From Edolisoma coerulescens (taxonomy: Eukaryota > Chordata > Aves > Passeriformes > Campephagidae): a stretch of 64,000 nucleotides of DNA. Below, one piece after another: positions 11,151 through 25,600 of the stretch. Position 1 is the stretch's first letter. Each line of letters starts with the position of its first letter. Below the pieces are notes generated by a model. That model was not told the DNA's origin. It worked only from the letters and a program-made list of their open reading frames with translations, and did no database searches. The stretch spans positions 964,679 through 1,028,678 of the forward strand of contig VWZW01006950.1 of the NCBI GenBank assembly GCA_013397115.1, in the 5' to 3' direction. The position numbers and the translations under genes were made by a program.

Positions 11151-14100
11151 TGAAATAAAAGAAAAGTATGTTGACAACAGGTTATTGAAGACTTCTCCAA
11201 AACACCTGTCTGAACCAGCTTCTTAGCCAGGAAGAAAGCAGAACTGGTAAGCCATCAGTCTGGAAACAGCATTCCCTATCTAGTGACCAACTTTTAGACC
11301 TGGAATGACTTTGTTTTGTCCTCCTTATAAACAAATAAAATTTCCATGCAACAAGAACAACTCTTGTTCCTTTTACATGTCCTTATCACCTGTGAAATAC
11401 TCTTGAGAATCATTTTGTTTTGTACTTTTGAACAGGGTTGTTAATTGCTTCCAAGGGGAGCCTACTACGGCTGATATTGCCAGTACGTCATGACCACGAT
11501 GAACTGCTCCTTACGGAGGCCAAAGATGTTAGACTTGAAGTTGTTTCTTAAGAAACAGCTTGTGGAATATGGCAGTGCTTGCACTAGGAACTGTTTCTGG
11601 TCACTGGATTGAGCCAAGATCAGTGCCTTGCCTAAGCATGGCTTCTTTCCTATAAAGAACTCACTTCTAAGAAATAAAACAGGTTGGGAGGTGGGGAGAG
11701 ATCTACTTGGTATTAAGGCCCAGGGTAGCTAGTAATTATCACAGTATGACAGGCAAGCTTGGCTATAAATCTGATTAGGTTACTCATTATTCAATTCATA
11801 CTAATGCGCTTGGTGTATAGAATAGTACCCACATGCAATTTCTCAAAGTTCCCTCCTGCCAACACAAAGACCAGCTCCTGTTCCTTTTAGAACACTGCCC
11901 CAGTTAATTCCACTTTTCAAATTCTCAATACTATGTTGAAAAGTAAAGAAATAAGAAAAAACAAGCTGTAATTATATTTCTAGCTCTCCAAACAGTGTGA
12001 GCACATTCACAACCGTGGCTATCACAACCTCCGTTTTGCTAAAAAACCTGATCTTTAATAGAAGGTTAGCACATGCTGCCCTCCTGAGAGTTTTCCCTCT
12101 TACTTAGTAACTTCTTTACTGTCCTGTAATTTTTTGTGTAGGATGAGGTGAAGTAACTTTTTCTGAGACACTGCTAAGTGCAGATAGCCTCCCACTTCCC
12201 AGTCAAACCACCTCCTGACAGATTTCCTTGGAAGTTTCATGCAGCCAGCACTCAGAAGGCAGCATGGGGCAGCAGTACATGGACGGCAGGGGCTTTCCAG
12301 GAGTCCCAGATTACATGTTCTAAAAGATCACCTTTAAGTGAATAACTAGTTAATCTAAACAAGGCAGATTTTACACAGGCAAATGTAAGATTAACACTGC
12401 TGGAAACCAGAAAAAGGGCAGCAAGGTCAGGACACAGCACAGGGCGGAGCAGACTCATTCTCCTGTTTGCCCAGGGCAGCAGAGCCCTCACCCAGTGTTG
12501 CAGGAGCAGCAGGGCAGGCTCGGGGCAGCAGCAGTGCTCTCCACCCCCAGAGCCAGACCCCACTGCTCCCAGTGGCCAGTCAGGCCACCAGAACTCCTAC
12601 AGGCACTCAAAGGCAAACAGAAGCGTGGGGAACACTTCTGCATTATAGATGTACAAGTGGAAAGGATCATGCTGAGGACTGAGTGATTCAGCTGGTGTGT
12701 CTCCTCCACTGTTTTTTTCCAAATGTGATCCAAACCTCTCATCCGTACACAGAAGAAAAGGTGAAGGAGGGAGGCAATGATACTGCTCATGCATATACCA
12801 TATACAAAAAAAGCCCCCTTTTGAACACTTGTGCACTGCACTGAAAATTTTAAAAGGTGCAAAAGGCTTAAAACTTTTAAAACCTGCCCACAACAAGACA
12901 CTAGAAAAGTTATTTTTATTTGTTCAGTCAAGTGAAACTGTAAACATGATTTCACAATGTTTTGTGAGTAGACATATAGCACAAATTCTATAATAAAAGA
13001 AGGCTCCCTTCACCTATGAGGCTAAAACGCAGCAGGATTCATGGAACAACTTCAACCCAAACTTACAAAAAAGTATTAAATCAGCTCTTAATTTCTGGCA
13101 GAGCAAGTGTAAAAAAAATTACCAGTTTTTAAAAATAATGTTTACATCAGGATTGACCAAGCACCTAAAACATATGGTTTAAGATCATCAGAATTTATAA
13201 CTTCAGCAGCAGACTGGACACACCACCACAGCTTGCATGGTGCAGGTCGAGTGCTGCAGTATGCAGAAAGCTATGGTCTTCCTGTTTATGCATTTGACTG
13301 CATATATGAACACTGAATAGAATATTCTAGATCACATTAATAAGCATCACCGATAACCTTGTATTTTATGCACAACAATAATTTGAAGACAAATTGGAAA
13401 TAAAATTCATGGGGGCAAAGCTGTAGCTACTGCCTATTACCCAAACTCCATGAATGAAAATTCTTTCAAGTTTTTGCTTTTCTGTGAACTGTGCAAATAA
13501 ATCTAGTATTCTGTCTTTTCTGCTTTCCCTGCAAGCTCACTGCTGTGTGTTCAGATGCATGAGAGATCTCTATCAGATCTCACATTTTAGTTAAACACTA
13601 GTCTCAGAAGTACTGTAATAGCTATTTTTCTTCCTAATTTAGGGACTAGCAGACAAGAATGTAAAGGAAGGAAAAAGGGAGGAAAAAATAGCAAGAGCAA
13701 AAAATAGCAATGATTCTAAGCATAAAATTAATGTGCCAGGAATAGTTTGGGGCGTATTTTGTTCCAGCACCAGCTCAGTCTGTCTGAGTATGTCATCAGC
13801 ATCCAAGTCATATCTCCTGGGGCAATTAGAATTGTGAGCCAATAGCTTTGGGACTAGTGAGGGGCTGTAATGATCCCCGGCAGCTTTGCTGAGCATGCGA
13901 AATGGCATCTGCCAACAGTGAGCACCTTCCGACCATAATTCTGGTTCAGAACCCAAATGCTATCATTGACGGAACAGCCTTGAAGGGCTGCATGCACCTG
14001 AAAAGGCTCCTAAGCAAAAGAGCGCTCATATTTCTTCCTCTCCATGCACACAAAGAGCACAGGTAATTCAATGTTCACACTCTAAAATAGCATCAAATCA

Positions 14101-17100
14101 GAGAACTTCTGCTTCTTGAGCTTTTATTCGATTTACTTTCATGAAAAACTTCCTTTAATACTAGTGGTAACATGAGAAATTTCCCTTAAAATAATTGCCT
14201 CTGATTACACTGATATCTCTCTTGGTACCTATTGTACCTTTTTGTCAACACAGAAGTTTTTGGGTACTTGATTCTGCCCTTCTCTCATCTTTTGCCTATG
14301 CCCTCTTCTTTGATCTCCTTTTTTTTTTTTTTCTCTGACGTACACAGTATAGCCTTTTCCTAAATCATGAGTGCATTCACACATCTATTAGGCTCAGTAT
14401 AGTTTTTATTTCGTTGTGTTATTTAGAAATAAGTAATAATTAAAAAAACCCAACAAAACAAAAAAGTGCAGTATTTTGTACTAAATCTGAGCATCACTAA
14501 ACAGTTCTAGTGATCTTGTAGCTGACAGAAACTACTTGCACAGCATATGTAGTTTTTGCATCTTTCCCCGTAATTTTAAGGCAAAGAAAAGGAAAACGAA
14601 GAGGTGTGTCTGGATAAAACAAAACTGCATTGCAAAGCTAGTGGAAGAATGATCCCTTAAATCAGGTTTTCTGTTACTTTTAAGTTCCCTACAAGACAGC
14701 CACTGCCATCTGAGATGGATCGCCACAAGAAATTTAAAAGGTAAGATTTTTCAATTTTACAAGTATCAAACTGTGCTGCAAGAACACCTGCAATGCAGAA
14801 AAAAAAGGACTCTTTCTGCACTGTAATGAGTGCACTGGCAGTCAGTTTACCAGAACTCTATAATGGGATGTCCTAAAGACAATATAGATAAAGTTTTCTA
14901 TTACCATACAAGAAATCCAGGCTAGCTTTCTTTTCTTTTTCTCAGTCACTGAGTTTGAAAAACTGAGGCAAATCTGACCAGTTCACCTGATGCTTGGGGA
15001 GACAAGCTGCAAAAGCAGATGGAAGAAATACTATACCCTTTTCTGAGTCAGTTTGCAAAGGCTTTCACAAAGAAACACTCTTAAAATATCACTTTAAAAA
15101 AGCTGTCCATATAGACTTAGCTGACTGACCACGCCAAGCCTGAGAGATAACAAAAGGATGTAAAATACTGCAAAGAGGAGGAAGGGGGAAGCTTGTCAGG
15201 TGCTTTACATTTTGACCACTGCCCTTGCTATGCACCTTTCCTTATCATTTGGTTGCCTCAAATGTTCATATTAGACATTGTTCTACTTTTGTGCACTGCT
15301 TGGCAGATTTGACAAAGAGCTACAAACAACTCCCTTAGCCAATCTGCTGAATGCAAGACTTGTCTCCTGAGAACAGGTGCTCTAAAAGAAGTCTCTCTCA
15401 TACAAGGTCTCCTCAACTATAAGCAAAGACATTGTAATGTTCAACTTCACGCGCACTAGAGGGAAACACTGAAGCAATTTCCCTCGGACCCTGAGATACC
15501 AATGGAAAACACTATGTCATTTCTGCCAAAGCATTTTTTTCCTGCCAAACTCCAGAAAAACATCCCTAAGCAGCTGAAGTCTGAACTTCAGGAATTCATC
15601 AGCTATGCATGCTCAAATGGAGCACCCCTCCAGCCCAGGGGTTCCCATGCAGCCAGTTTACTTTGCTGTAATTCAAGAGAATGAATGGGCAAGAGAATGG
15701 GCAAGTGGTGCAGCATCACCACAAGGAGGCACACAGGCTCATTCAGCTGGCCATAAACATAACCCCTCTGCCAAGTTACCACACCCTGGTATCACTGGCC
15801 TTCTCAAGCCCAGATGTCCTCAAATAACAGCACAGCTTCTGCTTTTTTATGTACACCACTGATTTACAACAGGACTGCCTCAGAAAGAAACTACAGAGAA
15901 AGAACCTTCCTAGGAAGCTTCACTGTTTCCTCCACATAATCAGTATTCGTCTTTTATATCCAACTGCATAACAAGGAAAACGGTCTCATTCGAAGATTTT
16001 TGTACATGAGCACTCAAGTCGTGGCTTTCATAAGATGTCACCTGCAAGGGCTCCTGAGCCATCAGGCAATGACACATTCTGAGCCTGCTGGCACCCAGAG
16101 TTCAAGGCAGGTGAAGAGCATGTCCTCCTCAGACAGTGCTGCCCTCATGCCTTTCAGCCCCTTCTTGCACCATGCTTCGCTGCTCAAGATTCTCAGGGAA
16201 GTTCTCCAGTCATGTTTAGCCACCGTAAACTGTTCTTTCTAGGAACATGTACAGAAGATAAAAATGTGACTTGCTACACACTGAATGAAGAAAAGCAACT
16301 ATGACACCTGTAAAACACTAGATCAATGCCAGAAAAATAGCCTCCTGCTGTGAGGTGGCACCAAGACTCAAAGACAATGAGCCAAGAGGCTTTATAAAGG
16401 GAAACAGCAGAGATGCACACAAATGGAAAAAGAGAACAACTTTAAATAAAACTATTTATTTGGTCATTGCTAACTGGAAATATAAGCAAAAGTGAGCTGT
16501 GTTTTCAGCCATGAAAATATATCACAAAAGAACAGAAAACACAGCAAAACACCAGAGGTATCAATGTCAATCAACAGACAGGAAACAGGACACACCTGGA
16601 TGCTATTTTAGCCTGTAGATGAAATAAAAACCAAACAAACAATTGAAACTAACCACCACATTGTGACACAGGAAAACATTACCAGTGCCACCGTTGGAAG
16701 AGTCTTAGCTAGGATTGCAAAATTTATCTATCTGCCTCATCACCTGGTGTACATCCTCACCAGCCCAGTAACATAAAGACACTTTTAATTTCATTTTGCA
16801 AAGAGAATAAAGACAAGTAAAGATGCACAGAATAGAGAGAACTCAAAACTGTCAATACCTGTCTTCTATGCATCTCTTCTACCATCACTACAAAGGCAAT
16901 TTAAAGGTCTGCATGATCAATCAACCTAGACTCCTGTCAAACACCTTGTAACGCCTAGCAATCCAATTTCAATCAATTCTTCTTGCATTATTTGCTGCTA
17001 ACATTATCCCTGCTTGATTCAACACAGCAATCAAATAAGCCACTGCACAATACAGAGGGCTACAAGAAATGAATGAAACCAGTTATAAGACACCATTTAT

Positions 17101-18528
17101 GCTATTTCATTCCCTAAGTTTCCAGCCTACAGTCCACACCAGATCCCCAGTTGGCATTTATCAGTAGAGCTCTAATGACCCATTAGGCCAATTGAGACTG
17201 CTGCAGATCTGGCTGTTAGTGTTAGACTTTAGCATTAAGAAGTCAATGAAAAAGCACAGGTGGTACTATTGATTCACTGAAAAAACAGACAGATGATCTG
17301 TCCTTTTTCCAGACTCAGGATATATCTAATTTACACTGGATATGCTTGTGTCTTCAAAAGCAATTATTAGTTTAGCTGTTTTATACTAACACTAAGTAAA
17401 ATACCATCATTTCATAGTATTTTCCTAACATGTAATTGGATACTATCGTCATCCTCTAACTCATTTCAGCTGTTTTCAAAGGTTCAAAAGCCAACTTTAA
17501 TTCAGTAAAACTTAAAATTAGTAAATGCATTTCAAATCATCTGAAAATGGAATGTTTTCAGTCTTGCATATGCCCAAAAAAGAAGCCATGTCTTCTCTGG
17601 ACATAATGGCAATGACTGCAGTCCACCTAGACTGACAATGTTTTGGCTTCAATCTGACACTTACACAGCTTGGAAGTCAAAACATTGTTATCTGCAGTAA
17701 TTCCATAGCTGGTGATACTGGTAATGCTGAGGATATTAGTTAAGCTGACATTTACAGTGCAGTGATGATGCCAGCACATATTCTTCCATGCTTCCTTTGA
17801 AATCTCAAACAACCTATGTGTCACCCTTTTCTTCTGGATAGAGATTGCCTTTCTTACTTGGTCAGGGACATCACAGATCAAACTGCCTTAACATCCCCTT
17901 CCTCTCTGCTTTTTAGCTCTATGTCATCCTGAGTGTTTTCAAGATACGTGCAAGGACTTGCTCATTTCTAACCCAGGTGCATGAGGATGTGAGTGGTTTG
18001 CATGGAAGGAGACCCTTTTCTTTAAATCATTGGGTAATTCTTCACTAAAATGGCACTGGCAGACAGTATCTCTGTTGGACAGTCGCACCTCATGCCCAAA
18101 CACAATGGCAGCTGTTCCACAATGCTGCTAGTGCTGTTTTTCAAGGAGACTGTCAAAGTTGCACCTTGATCAGTGGTTTGGATTTTTTTTCCTTCTACCT
18201 TTCTTCCAGTTATAGATATATATATTAATTTGGTAATTTGAAAAATTTTGAGTAACTAAGATATTTTGAAAAATAAAGTCCTGTTTACTCATTTTAGGAT
18301 CAGCTCTATTGGGTAAAATAACAATATAGCAAGCCACGTGCAGGTACCTTAAAGAGGACCAACTGGGTAGAGACCCAGATCTTCACATTTAATTCTGTTT
18401 AAAAAGCTTTTCCACAACTTTAACCTCTCAGTTGGATACAGAACTGCCCTCCTGCAGGGACATCACTGAAGCTGTGGGGCATGTGAAGCCAAAGTTCCCA
18501 GGACCCTTCATTCCTCCAATACACAGCT

Positions 18529-18598
18529 GTGATCCAGAGTGAGGTGTGAAAGGCTGAGGCGTGAGTTGTGATCCATGCCAGAGTGAAGTGTGAAAGGC
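18529..18598. repeat. Local duplication, about 40-bp period
   Basis: GTGATCCAGAGTGAGGTGTG at 18529 recurs as GTGATCCATGCCAGAGTGAA at 18568. Both are followed by a shared GTGAAAGGC. I know no repeat family with this unit. Confidence 0.7.
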
Positions 18599-21500
18599 AA
18601 ATTCAGTGTGCAGCTTTGGTGGAAATCTCTTCATCGCTTAATAGTCATTTCTGCAATACTGAGGTAATAATACACTCTTCCTCATTAAAGGTGTCCTAGC
18701 AAGAAGTGCCATATGGGAACTAGGTATTGCTGGGTTTTTAGTTGGGGCAGTGCTTGGTGCAAATAGACACTCAGTCAGTGGCTTCACAACATTCTCATTA
18801 ATGCCTATCACGGACCTCAAGAACGTCCCCTTCGCCCACAACAGTGCAGCTGCAGTACCACCCTTCACCCTGCAAACCTGCACACCACGGGTAGCCAGGC
18901 CCCCCTCAGCACTGCTGCCAGTTCTGCCAGCCAAAACAGCCACGACAGCAGCTGCAGAGCCTGTACTCTGTCCTTGCAGGCATATGGTGCTCCAGATGGT
19001 GTTGCAAGGACATTGTCCACCCCTTCCACCCTGGTAGCGTCGTCAGCAATCAGACAGATCCCACACACAACAGAGGAGGCCTTTTCACAGAAGTTCAGTT
19101 TTGTGTTGTGCTCATGATAGTAAATCATTCACCCTTGCATACGTTTAAAATGTTTAGCATTTTAAAAAGAAAGTATAAAAATAATTGCGTGGCAAATTGT
19201 TTCTCACCTATGAAAACACCTAGTCTGTAAATATTGTTATTAGCAATATCACTGATATATAAACAAAAAATAAATACCTCTTATCAGAGTACGTGTTTTT
19301 AAATCTAAATATATTAATCAAAATTAAAATTTGTAGGAAGTTCCAAAATCTTTCCTACAACTGGCAATCAGCCATTTTTTACATTCGGTTACTGACATAC
19401 ATTAATTAGCTCTAATTCACAAATTATAATCACTGTCTAGAAAAATTGTGACGCACTTGCTATGAAACAGTTGTGCATCTTTATCAACATGCAGTCACTT
19501 TATTCTTACAGAATTCACTAATGCAAAAAAAAGGTATATTTTCTCATCATGAACTATGACATACCTGTCTGCCACCTAAGTACTCTGGTTTTCCGAAAAT
19601 CATTTACAAACTACTAGGTAAAAGCATTAAAACCTCTGTTTATTGGAAACAATTGAGAAAAAAGGAAAAAAATCACTCCTTTGCTATAGGGACTAGTACT
19701 TTCCTCAAATACATTTCAACAGGACACAGAAACTAATCTTCAGTTCTTTTGAAAAAAACTCTGAGTGTATCATTCTATCTTTCTGTTCCCAAGGACCTTT
19801 GAGACCCTGACTTGTGGAATTCTGTCTATTGCTGTGAGTCAATGACATCTAGGCTCTTCCAAGTGAGACAGTTTTAAGCCTGGTGTTTAACTACAACATG
19901 CAGTACTACTGCTATTGAAGAAACACAATTTTAAAATTGAAATTAACGATTTCAACCCTTTGTAATAGTGACATAGCTGTTGGTGTTACTGAAGTTCAGG
20001 TCTCATACAGTTCTTCAACATCCACAGTTGATTTCCAAGCATTGTTCCAGGCAGTTTTATTTGAGCTCAGTTTTCAAGTGCAGAGTTTTATTCATTTGCT
20101 GGATCTGCTGGGTGAAATGTAATCTTCCTGAAGCAGTAATAACAAAAAACAAATGTGGTGCAGGTAAGTGAAAGCCAAAGGAATAATCGGCACAAAACCC
20201 TGAGAAGAAAGGCTTTCAAATTGCAAGCTCTACTGTCTGAGAAGAGACTGGCAATACAATGCCTTCTATATTTGCTGAAGTGCACTTGAAGCACAGGAGC
20301 GTCTTGCTCCATGCGCTTAGCTACCCAGGAAGGCAGAAGAAACATTCCACCTTTTGCCTTATTTCATCTTGCATACCCATCTCTGATGAGGTACAAATCC
20401 ACATTAAACACTAATTGTTTCTTTCTTTCCAAGTCAGCAACCTTTGAAGAACTCCAGAAACAAGATAGTTCAATTATTTGCATACAACAAGCCAGATTTC
20501 ACGGCACTGACTGATTTTCACCAGCCAGGCAGGAGAAGAGAGGCACAAAAGGGCACTACACTCTGGACAGTTAATGACATATTCAAGGATGACAAGGCAA
20601 GTGTGAATGCGGGTGCTAGACATGGGTTTGTGTATGATGCCACACATCAACAGCCCATAAGGAGGGACAGGAGGCAAACAATCAGTGGTGAAATCCACCC
20701 CATCTGCTGCACGATCCTTTTAGTGGCTGCACACAGGCACATCACCCAAAAGGCTCCCCCCTCCTGTGCAGCAAGAGCAGCTGCAATGGAGGCAGAATCT
20801 GGCCCTCAGTGTAGGAGGAAAACGAACAGTGAGCAGAACAGCAGTTCCCACCCTCATGCCACCATTTAACAGTTTTGCTGGTATGTGACCTTTTGTTTGC
20901 CATCAAATCATCTCCCTAGCATTCAAATCATATGTTTGTCTATTCATCAAATCCCCTGAACATTCAAACCACATACACAAAGGCTGTTTGGATCCTTTCT
21001 GCCTCTATTGTGGCAGCTCAACAACTAAGACAGGGAGCTCCCAGCTGGGTATCAGCAGCAGAGAAACACTGCACAGCCAGAGGGGAAAGACATGTCGGCA
21101 GAGCACACTTATATAGGGAGAAAATTAGAGTCTGGAAACTCACTGAAAAGTCATCCCTTTTCTTCTGAGTGTCATAAAAAAAGATGCTCAAAATAATTAC
21201 TACACTAGCAATGTTTAAATGTTAATTTGTACAGTACTCTGTGGAGCACACAGTTCTGATTGACATTTTGGCTAGAAAAGGAACCTTACTTAGCAATCTC
21301 TGTTTGCTGAATTAAAGCATTAATAGAGGCAGTTTGATAAAAATTATGTCAGCCTGTTTGAAACCAAGCCAAAGGAAAGATATGCTTTTATGATTTTGCC
21401 CCTGCAATTGTGTGGTGATATTTAGACCTACAGACTTTCAGGATGGATTTGAATCCTCACCATTAAAAATCAAAAACTGGGAAATCACTACAAAATCATA

Positions 21501-22039
21501 GCACTAAAACTGCCCCTATCTGAAGAGGTTCTGTTTGCAGGAGCAGCAACCATTGGGTATTTAATTTCATCACACAGAAGCACATTCACTTAGCTGGCCC
21601 AAGCCTATCACACCAACTATCTCATCAAGTTGCAACCAATTAAAATGAAGCCTCTTGTCTAAACTGGTTCTGGTCATCTAAATTCCTTCTGAGGTTAAAG
21701 AGAAAGACCTCTGGTGTCTATTTACCTTGTTCACATATCTGTGACTAATATAAGTTAGGATACTTCATTAGTGAAGGTGATTCTTCTTCTCCCTCTTCAA
21801 ATGAGAAAAAAAAGCTCACTTCAGTCAGCTAAAATTAGGCGAGATGTATCTCAGCATACATATCTCTGCTATTAATGAATCTTTATGGGGAGGGAAATAT
21901 TATCCCTGTGTTACTAATGGGCAAATTAGGGTCCCGAGAGGCTATAAGTTGTACTTTCAAAGAATTTAAAGTCACTCTACACTTAATGTAGAAGCTTAAA
22001 GTCTAAAACTGTAACCCTGAAAACCCCTCTGTGGCACAC

Positions 22040-22682
22040 AGGTAATGAATAGAAAGTCTTACCTCTTTTCTGTCTCACTGAGGTCCAATTATAGCAGTTA
22101 CACCTGTACGGAGCAGCCTGAAGAAGTCCTCAACGAGAAGCATGTCTGCTTTGCTTTAGGTAGGAATTGGAGAAACTTCTACGGAGACGTAATACAGGGA
22201 TGCTTTTGTTATTGCTGGGCAGGGCTTACACAGAGCCAAGGTCTTTTTGCCTTTTTGTAGTGCCATGCTAGCAAGGACCCAGCATAGGAGGGTGGGGGGA
22301 GACACAGCTGGGACAGGTGACCCAAGCTGACCAAAGGGATATTCCAGATCACATGACATCATGCTCAGGATATAAGGTAGGGGGAAAGAAGAAATTGGTG
22401 GTATATTTGGAGTGATGGCATTTGTCTTCGCAAGTAACCATTACATGTGATTGAGCCCTGCTTTCCTGGAGTTGGCTGAACAGCGGATTGTCCATGGGAA
22501 GCGGTGGATGAAATCTTTCTGTTGCTTTGTTTGTATATATGGTTTTTCTTTCTCTGATAAACTATCTTTACCTCTGAGTTTTCCAGCTTTTACTCTTCCA
22601 GTTCTCTCCCTGATCCTGCTAGTGGGGCAATGAGCAAGCAGCTTTGTGGTACTTAGTGGCTGCCCGGGGTTAAACCAGGACA
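22040..22682 (+). mobile_element. Endogenous retrovirus LTR, ERVL-like
   Basis: The sequence follows a common avian LTR type in plus orientation, antisense to PLCXD3. It has GACCAAAGGGATATTCCAGA near 22330 and CATGACATCATGCTCAGGAT with a TATA box (ATATAAGG) at about 22370. A GATAAACTATC polyadenylation-like site lies near 22556, and the end is CTGCCCGGGGTTAAACCAGG then ACA at 22682. No retroviral coding sequence follows, so it looks like a solo LTR. The 5' edge is uncertain because I found no clear target-site duplication. The ERVL label is from memory of the family and less certain than the LTR call. Confidence 0.75.
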
Positions 22683-25600
22683 GACTGGAATAAGACTCCC
22701 AGTCTGAAACTGTTTCTCCACCGCAGTAATACACAGAAGCATAAAAGATAAAAGGTGATGGTGTTTTGTGGGAAATGCTGACTCAGGTTCAAGAGTAGAG
22801 GCCATTACTACTAAAGGGATGCAGGCAAGAACCAACTCTCCACAGCTACCAGGACTCACCAGCTGGGCAGAGAGGCAAGCTGGGCTCTGAAACCAGGTGT
22901 GAGCATCCTGTGTTTGGTGTTGTGGGCAGGGAGGCGTGCACACGGACAAAAGGAGGGAGAGTCTACAAGACCAGAGTTCCTGCTACAGGTCCTGCAGAAA
23001 CACCTGTTGGGAAACACACCCTTCTGCATGTTTGCTGTACATGAGTGGTACAGGGACGAATGAACGAGACCTCACACAGCCCAGAGACATCCACCACAAC
23101 CCCCAAGTGTTCTCTGTCAGCTAGGAGAGAGACAGAAATCCTATTGGGAGAAACAGCATATCACCCATAAGTCTTTCTGTTTGACAAACCAAAATTACAC
23201 AAGCCAATTTGGTATTTCTCCCACCATGACATGAGAACAGTGCCCAGACAGTCAGTCCTTGGTGTACTGAGGGAAAGCATTTTTTGGAACACAGTCAGCA
23301 CGACCCGGACTGGAATATACACTATCCAGACAGTAACACTTTCAGGTTTCATAGACTGAGCCATTCAGATTGCGTATATTCTTAGATGGCACTAGTATTA
23401 GTGTCAGGTTGTATTTTTGTACATAGCTTGAAGTCTGCTGCTTCCATTTCAGGCCTGGAGAAAGCTTTCTATATCTAAAAGTTTATCCAATTTTTTCCAA
23501 TTATAGCTGCTGGTCGTCAAAAGTTATTACCTTTCCTATGTGCCTGGGACTATCACAGTCATAAGGAAACTACTGCAATATGGGAAGATACTGAATTTGG
23601 TGTCTGAATGGAGATTGTCCAAAATGAAGAAAAATGAAGTCACATTACCGCTTAGTTCTTGAATTTGCACACCATGCCCAGAAGACCTATACTCCCAAAT
23701 CTCTATGTATTACTCGTTTTTAACTACTATATACAACTAAGTAGAGAACTTCAAACACTGAGAAATCATCTGTTTCACTCAGCCAACTCAGCTCCACAGG
23801 AAACAACAGAAACAAGTAAAGTGCTCCCAAGCACTTAAACATTCATACAACAAAACCAAGCACTACACAGCAAACCCTATTACGCTGCCAAAATAATTTG
23901 GTAACGGACAAAACAAGGGAAAAATATCTCATTAAGATGAAAACACCCACTGCCAGCAACAAATTAAGCTGGATACCCTATGAATGCATCAAGAAATAAC
24001 AATGTCAGAATCAACACCCTTGGACACAAGCCTAAAGTCCTTAAAAAATTTCTTTAACAGCAGGAGACTAATAAAAACCCCAAACTTCTTAAACCTTTAA
24101 TATTTTTTTATTAGCTGCACGTTCTTCATTAAGCTAATCCCTTTAATGCCTGGTCAATAAACTCAGCTGCGAGCTCTTAACAATACAGGTACCAACACCC
24201 AGCTATCTGTGGTAGAAGTTTACATTTTCCTCTGCTAAGTTCATAACTACTGAACTAAGCCTGATCTGATATCAAAGGCTCCATTTTTCAGATGGGAAAG
24301 AAACCACAGAAGATGTGTGAACTGTCAGGGTACAGAGGTGGCACTTTTTGGGAGGCGGTGCACCTCTCCCCCAGTCACCTGCATCAGCCCTCCCTCTTCA
24401 TATGCCCAACTTTTCACTCTGATATGCTGTCAGCATCCGAGGGGAGACACAGCCTAAGAGGCAGCTCATGCTCCAACAGAAAAGAAATACGTCTATAAAT
24501 AAAAAGCATTATGCATTGGCAAATGTGCTGATATTTCATCTATGTGCATCTTCCCACCTGCACAGCACTGGAAATTAACATTTTCTTAATTTGCTTAAAG
24601 AAACACACAGAAGGTCGGCTCGATCTTGTGATTTCTATGGATTATATTACCTGACTCGAATGCCAAACACAGTTTCGTATTTCCAAATATAGACCTTGCA
24701 TGTATTTTTCTGAAGTGTCTCAGCAAAAAGCTGGACAAAATTTGATTTTCCTTCTTCCCAAAACTGATTACGCTCAGTGGCATATCCACTCCTATACACT
24801 ACCTCCCCATCCCTCTCAATTCTCTCAACCTTCTGTTAGCAGCAAAGAAAGAAGAGGAAATTATAACCAACATCAGGTACATTTCAACTGAAGCCTGTTA
24901 CAGCATTTTTCCATAAATCTATCAGTTATTTCCCAATAATTATTTATTTATGCATTTGTAGCCAAACAGACAATGGTTTGTATCACAAAGGGTGCACAAA
25001 ATGGACAGATAACTACGCAGTTTCTTAATCTGGCTGCATTCCTCCTGCAAAAGGTGGCTTTAGCTTTGCAGGAAACATAATGCAAAGGTACAACAGTGAA
25101 TTGAAAGGTCAATCTGACCTTCACTTTGACAGGTTTAAGACATTAAAGGTTAATACACGCAAAAGATGTTAGCTCCGTCTCAAAGACCCTTTTCCAAGCA
25201 CTCTTGTGTACAGAAACAATGTTTCTATACAGAATCACAGTATCATTTACATAGGAAAAGACTTTTAAGATCATTGAATCCAACAACCTATATTGTTGGA
25301 CTCTGAGCCCGCCAAAGAGAGGCATGAGTAGTACAAGCAAGATTTAAATGATATTTTAACTGGCTTTAGATAAATTAATGCAAGGCTCTCAGAGGACACT
25401 ACACTGATACACGCAGTTCAGACTGCGGGACTGCTGCAGGACACTGTGTCCACACGCTGTGCTCTTCGCCACCCACCCTGGCAGGGACTGGCACCCCACA
25501 GCCACCCACAGGGTGATGCACCCAGGTGCCTCCCAACTCCTGCGTGTTCCTATCATGCCACAGAAATGGTTTCATTAATGATACATCATAGCCTCATTTT

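Larger units (their letters stand above)
8737..22039 (-). other. PLCXD3: PLCXD3 intron 1, central part
   Basis: A long AT-rich intron stretch holding one CR1 tail (11.1 kb), a short AT microsatellite, one gap and a small duplication (18.5 kb). GC-richer patches lie at about 12.43-12.62, 15.60-15.80 and 18.80-19.04 kb, but I cannot assign them to a repeat family. None of the open frames is recognisable or has exon-like borders that I can defend. Confidence 0.65.

Noticed and set aside
20444..20869. 141-codon open frame
   Set aside because: Sequence of arbitrary composition without a known domain, probably chance.
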